8,066 nt of DNA from Alphaproteobacteria bacterium (GTDB taxonomy: Bacteria > Pseudomonadota > Alphaproteobacteria > SMXP01): positions 1 to 8,066 of the forward strand of contig SMXP01000008.1 in assembly GCA_004356335.1 (NCBI GenBank), read 5' to 3'. This document shows positions 5,159 to 8,066 of this stretch, piece after piece (the stretch's first letter is position 1; every line of letters begins with the position of its first letter). The notes beneath the pieces were generated by a model. It did no database searches, was not told where the DNA came from, and saw only the letters and a list, made by a program, of their open reading frames with translations. The position numbers and the translations under genes were made by a program.

Positions 5159-6524
5159 GGCGCTCAAAAAGGCGCGATTGCTCATAAATGCCGGTGCGCG
5201 GCTGGATATTGCAGCGGCTTTCGTATCCCCTGATATGACCGCGGAATTGGCGGATCTAGTCGCCGAGGGCCGGGTGCGTTATGTCGACCAGGCGACGGCG
5301 GCGGCCGATCTTGCCCCCGCCGATCTTGCCCCCTATGAGCTGATTATCGTGGCGACGGAGGAGCGGTCCCATGATGAGGCCTATGCGCGCGCCGCGCGCC
5401 AAGCCAACCGGCCGGTCAATGTGGTGGACCGGCCTGATCTGAGTACTTTCATCACACCGGCCATCGTCACACGCGGTGACGTGGTGATCGGTATATCGAC
5501 AAACGGCGCCTCACCGGTCCTCGCCCGCCTCATTCGGACACGGATTGAGAGTGTCCTGCCGGCTCGGCTGGGACATCTGGTCGCTTTCTGTGCGCGGTTC
5601 CGGCGCGCGGTCAAAGCCAAGCTTGGCGCGCACGCACGCCGAGCGTTTTGGGAGCAGGTGATCGGCGGGCCGGTCGGTGCCCATATCCTAGCCGGACGCA
5701 ACCAAGCGGCGCACAAGCAAATGCTTGAAGCGCTCAATCGGCAAACGCCGCCGGACACCACCGGCATGGTGCATATCGTCGGAACCGGCCCCGGTGATCC
5801 CGATTTGCTGACACTGCGCGCGCTGCACGTCATGCAACAAGCCGATGTTGTGCTTTACGATAAGCTTGTGGGGCCTGGAATTCTCGACTATGTGAGGCGG
5901 GATGCGGATCGGATTTATGTCGGTAAATCCAGATCCAATCACTTCCGCACACAGACGGAAATCAATCACTTGCTGCTTCATCATGCAAAGGCCGGCCGTC
6001 GTGTGGTTCGATTGAAAGGGGGCGACCCTTATATTTTCGGGCGGGGCGGTGAAGAAATTGATTTCTTGCGTGACCACCATATTGCAACGGAAGTCGTGCC
6101 GGGTGTTACGGCCGCAACCGGATGTGCCGCAGCGGCAAAGATCCCTTTGACCCATCGCAACGTCGCTCAAGCCGTCACATTCGTAACCGGCCATGGCGAA
6201 AACGGCGAACCGGATATTGATTGGCGGCACCTTGCCCAATTGGATCATACGCTGGTTGTCTACATGGGCGTTGCCCGTGCCGGTCAAATCAGCCAGCAGC
6301 TTATGGATCACGGTATGGCCGCTTCGACTCCCGTGGCCGTCGTAGAAAACGGTACGCTCGAGCAACAAAAAGTCATTGCCGGCCAACTGCATGAACTTGG
6401 CGCTCTGATCGCGGAACGGCAGGTCAACGGACCGGCCGTGTTGATCATTGGTGAGGTGGCGGCCTATGCCAACAAAGACAATGTTGCCGAGCTCGCCGAA
6501 CTTAACGACCGGAGGATTGCATGA
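5091..6524 (+). CDS. cysG: Trifunctional siroheme synthase
   Basis: Makes siroheme from uroporphyrinogen III: two SAM-dependent methylations, NAD-dependent oxidation of precorrin-2, and iron insertion. It has 477 residues, close to E. coli CysG. The N-terminal dehydrogenase/ferrochelatase half has the nucleotide-binding loop LVVGGGGKALKKARLL (about 16-31), NVVDRPDLSTF with Asp113 as the likely catalytic acid, and ISTNGASPVLARL with Ser141. The C-terminal methyltransferase half starts at MVHIVGTGPGDPDLLTL (226-242) and shows YDKLV (Asp257), VGKS (Lys279), RLKGGDPYIFGRGGEE (307-322), PGVTAATGCAAAAKIPLTHR (337-356) and the VENGT loop (418-422). The product supplies the prosthetic group of the reductase two genes downstream. 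The stop overlaps the next start as ATGA. One sixty-base sample (5281-5340) is 70% G+C, richer than a sample of the export genes (2041-2100, 45%). Confidence 0.96.
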   Translation: MTYFPAFINVSDRTCLVVGGGGKALKKARLLINAGARLDIAAAFVSPDMTAELADLVAEGRVRYVDQATAAADLAPADLAPYELIIVATEERSHDEAYARAARQANRPVNVVDRPDLSTFITPAIVTRGDVVIGISTNGASPVLARLIRTRIESVLPARLGHLVAFCARFRRAVKAKLGAHARRAFWEQVIGGPVGAHILAGRNQAAHKQMLEALNRQTPPDTTGMVHIVGTGPGDPDLLTLRALHVMQQADVVLYDKLVGPGILDYVRRDADRIYVGKSRSNHFRTQTEINHLLLHHAKAGRRVVRLKGGDPYIFGRGGEEIDFLRDHHIATEVVPGVTAATGCAAAAKIPLTHRNVAQAVTFVTGHGENGEPDIDWRHLAQLDHTLVVYMGVARAGQISQQLMDHGMAASTPVAVVENGTLEQQKVIAGQLHELGALIAERQVNGPAVLIIGEVAAYANKDNVAELAELNDRRIA

Positions 6525-6835
6525 CACACCAAATGGTCACCTCCAATCGGTTGAGTGACGGTGAGGTCGTGTATCTCACATCGGCCGGACATTGGTCGGA
6601 ACGGCTGGAGGACGGCGCGGTCACAGACGACGCTGAAGCGGCCGCCAGGCACCTTGCGACGGCGCAACAACTGCCAGAGCATATGGTTCAAGTGGTGGAC
6701 CCCTATCTCATGAAGGTAACCGCACAGGGCGATCGAATCCTTCCAATAAGTCAACGAGAGATTATTCGGGCGAAGGGTCCAACCACACATCTCCATTTTG
6801 GCAAACAAGCTGATCGGGACTCGAACCATGTATAG
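6521..6835 (+). CDS. DUF2849 protein of the sulfite-reduction operon
   Basis: Small soluble protein of 104 residues with no signal peptide or membrane segment. The N-terminal pattern SNRLSDGEVVYLTSAGHWSERLEDGAV (8-34), the central VVDPYLMKV (58-66) and the ISQREIIRAKGPT segment (76-88) match the DUF2849 family as I remember it, which is found between cysG and cysI in alphaproteobacteria. Its biochemical role is unknown to me. The start overlaps the cysG stop by four bases, with GGAGG five bases upstream, and its last eight bases overlap the cysI start, so production is probably coupled to both neighbours. That placement suggests a role linked to siroheme handling or reductase assembly, which is inference. 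Confidence 0.85.
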   Translation: MTHQMVTSNRLSDGEVVYLTSAGHWSERLEDGAVTDDAEAAARHLATAQQLPEHMVQVVDPYLMKVTAQGDRILPISQREIIRAKGPTTHLHFGKQADRDSNHV

Positions 6836-8066
6836 GTATGACGAATTCGACCAGCAAATCGTGAACGAGCGAGTCGAACAGTTTCGCGGGCAAGTGGCAA
6901 GACGACTATCCGGTGAGCTCACAGAGGACCAATTCAAGCCGCTACGCTTGATGAACGGGCTCTATTTACAGCTGCATGCCTATATGATTCGGATCGCGGT
7001 TCCCTATGGCACGCTTTCGCCACGCCAGATGCGCATGCTGGCACATATCGCGCGCAAATATGATCGCGGATACGGCCATTTCACCACACGCCAGAACATT
7101 CAGTTCAATTGGCCAAAGCTGGGCGATGTGCCCGATATTCTTGCCGATTTGTCGACGGTGCAGATGCATGCGATTCAAACCAGCGGCAATTGCATCCGCA
7201 ATGTGACAGCCGACCATTTTGCCGGCGTTGCGGCTGACGAGATCGAAGACCCTCGAATTTATTGCGAGATTATTCGTCAATGGTCGACGTTTCATCCGGA
7301 ATTTTCTTTCTTGCCACGCAAGTTCAAAATCGCCGTCAACGGTGCCGGTCACGACCGCGCCGCCGTGCGCTTGCACGACATCGGCCTTAATCTAATACGC
7401 GATGAAAACGGCGAGATTGGTTTTGAGGTCTTGGTTGGCGGCGGGCAAGGGCGGACACCGATGATCGGCGTCACCATCCGTGACTTTTTGCCCAAGGAAC
7501 ATCTTCTGTCTTATTTGGAAGCCATTTTGCGCGTCTATAATCAGCTTGGGCGCCGGGATAACATCTATAAGGCCCGGATAAAAATTCTCGTGCAAAGTAC
7601 CGGAGCCGATGAGTTCCGTCGTCTTGTGGAAGAAGAATGGAGCCATCTCAAAGATGGCCCGCTTGATCTTCCTGCAGAAGAAATCGCGCGCATTCAAGCT
7701 TATTTCGCGCCGCCCGCTTATGAAAAGCTCGAGAGTCCGGATCCCGGTTTCAAATTGAGAGAATCGGAAGTGGCGGAATTCCACAATTGGGTGAGCACCA
7801 ATGTCGCCGCTCATGCGCAGCCGGGCTATGCCATTTCGACTATTTCATTAAAACCTATTGGCGGCATACCGGGTGACGCAACGGCTGAACAAATGGATTT
7901 GGTTGCCGACTTAGCCGAACAATACAGCCTTAACGAAATCCGCGTGAGCCATGAACAGAATCTGATCCTGCCTGACGTCAAGCAGGCGGATCTGTTCGCA
8001 CTCTGGCAAGCCTTAGCAAAAGCCGAATTGGCCACTGCGAATTATGGACTTATCTCCGACATGATC
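6828..8066 (+). CDS. cysI: Sulfite/nitrite reductase hemoprotein, ferredoxin type (partial)
   Basis: Siroheme and 4Fe-4S enzyme that reduces sulfite to sulfide (six electrons) in cysteine synthesis; nitrite reduction is possible in this superfamily. The ATG at 6828 overlaps the DUF2849 stop by 8 nt, and 413 codons run to the window end. Visible are the first ferredoxin-like half-domain (GLYLQLHAYMIRIAVPYG, 44-61), the siroheme-contact motif FTTRQNIQF (85-93, Arg88), the SGNCIRN segment (119-125) and LPRKFKIAV (162-170), whose Lys165 and Lys167 correspond to active-site lysines. A second half-domain begins near PGYAISTISLKPIGG. The protein is cut at NYGLISDMI, just where family members continue into the first cysteine pair binding the Fe-S cluster, so about 130-150 residues and all cluster ligands are outside. 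Confidence 0.95.
   Translation, partial: MYRYDEFDQQIVNERVEQFRGQVARRLSGELTEDQFKPLRLMNGLYLQLHAYMIRIAVPYGTLSPRQMRMLAHIARKYDRGYGHFTTRQNIQFNWPKLGDVPDILADLSTVQMHAIQTSGNCIRNVTADHFAGVAADEIEDPRIYCEIIRQWSTFHPEFSFLPRKFKIAVNGAGHDRAAVRLHDIGLNLIRDENGEIGFEVLVGGGQGRTPMIGVTIRDFLPKEHLLSYLEAILRVYNQLGRRDNIYKARIKILVQSTGADEFRRLVEEEWSHLKDGPLDLPAEEIARIQAYFAPPAYEKLESPDPGFKLRESEVAEFHNWVSTNVAAHAQPGYAISTISLKPIGGIPGDATAEQMDLVADLAEQYSLNEIRVSHEQNLILPDVKQADLFALWQALAKAELATANYGLISDMI

Noticed and set aside
5688..6527. 279-codon minus-strand frame antisense to cysG
   Set aside because: Long shadow frames are common in G+C-rich genes; the plus strand has all the CysG catalytic motifs.
6966..7814. Two minus-strand frames opposite cysI
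   Set aside because: They lie wholly within the clear CysI reading frame and resemble no family.

Overview
The window looks like chromosomal DNA from an alphaproteobacterium. The best evidence is the right-hand block cysG - DUF2849 - cysI, an arrangement I know from alphaproteobacterial sulfate-assimilation operons. A GcvA-type LysR regulator and a GGAAAA...TTTTCC palindrome of a kind common in that class agree with this. I cannot name a genus. No RNA gene, CRISPR array, insertion sequence or integrase was found.

Left block, minus strand (about 1-3579): part of an exopolysaccharide export locus of the exosortase (XrtA/PEP-CTERM) type. In transcription order it has a Wza-like outer-membrane export lipoprotein (start about 3579), a Wzz-like chain-length/co-polymerase protein (2746-1157), a cytoplasmic tyrosine autokinase (1143-163), and the first 52 codons of an exported protein that fits the beta-barrel protein usually next in such loci (158 to the window edge). 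The last three are tightly packed (13-nt and 4-nt gaps). The first two are separated by 203 bp, which hold a convincing sigma-54 (-24/-12) promoter with an inverted repeat centred about 73 bp upstream of the predicted start. The exosortase, glycosyltransferases and any PrsK/PrsR two-component genes would lie outside the window.

Middle (3580-5090): a 314-bp non-coding stretch upstream of the wza-like gene, with a 27-bp imperfect palindrome and short A-rich tandem units; then a GcvA-family LysR regulator on the minus strand (4820-3894); then a 270-bp divergent intergenic region with a T-N11-A dyad of LysR-box type.

Right block, plus strand (5091-8066): a sulfite-reduction operon. It has trifunctional siroheme synthase CysG, a small DUF2849 protein and the ferredoxin-type sulfite/nitrite reductase hemoprotein CysI (413 codons, cut by the window end just before its Fe-S cysteine motifs). 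The genes overlap by 4 and 8 nt. CysG makes the siroheme that CysI needs, so the operon couples cofactor supply to the enzyme. The LysR gene may control this operon and itself from the shared intergenic region; that is inferred from position and the dyad only.

The observation most worth following is the internal sigma-54 promoter plus dyad. It suggests that chain-length control, kinase and downstream genes are switched separately from the export lipoprotein by an enhancer-binding regulator, possibly of the PrsR type.
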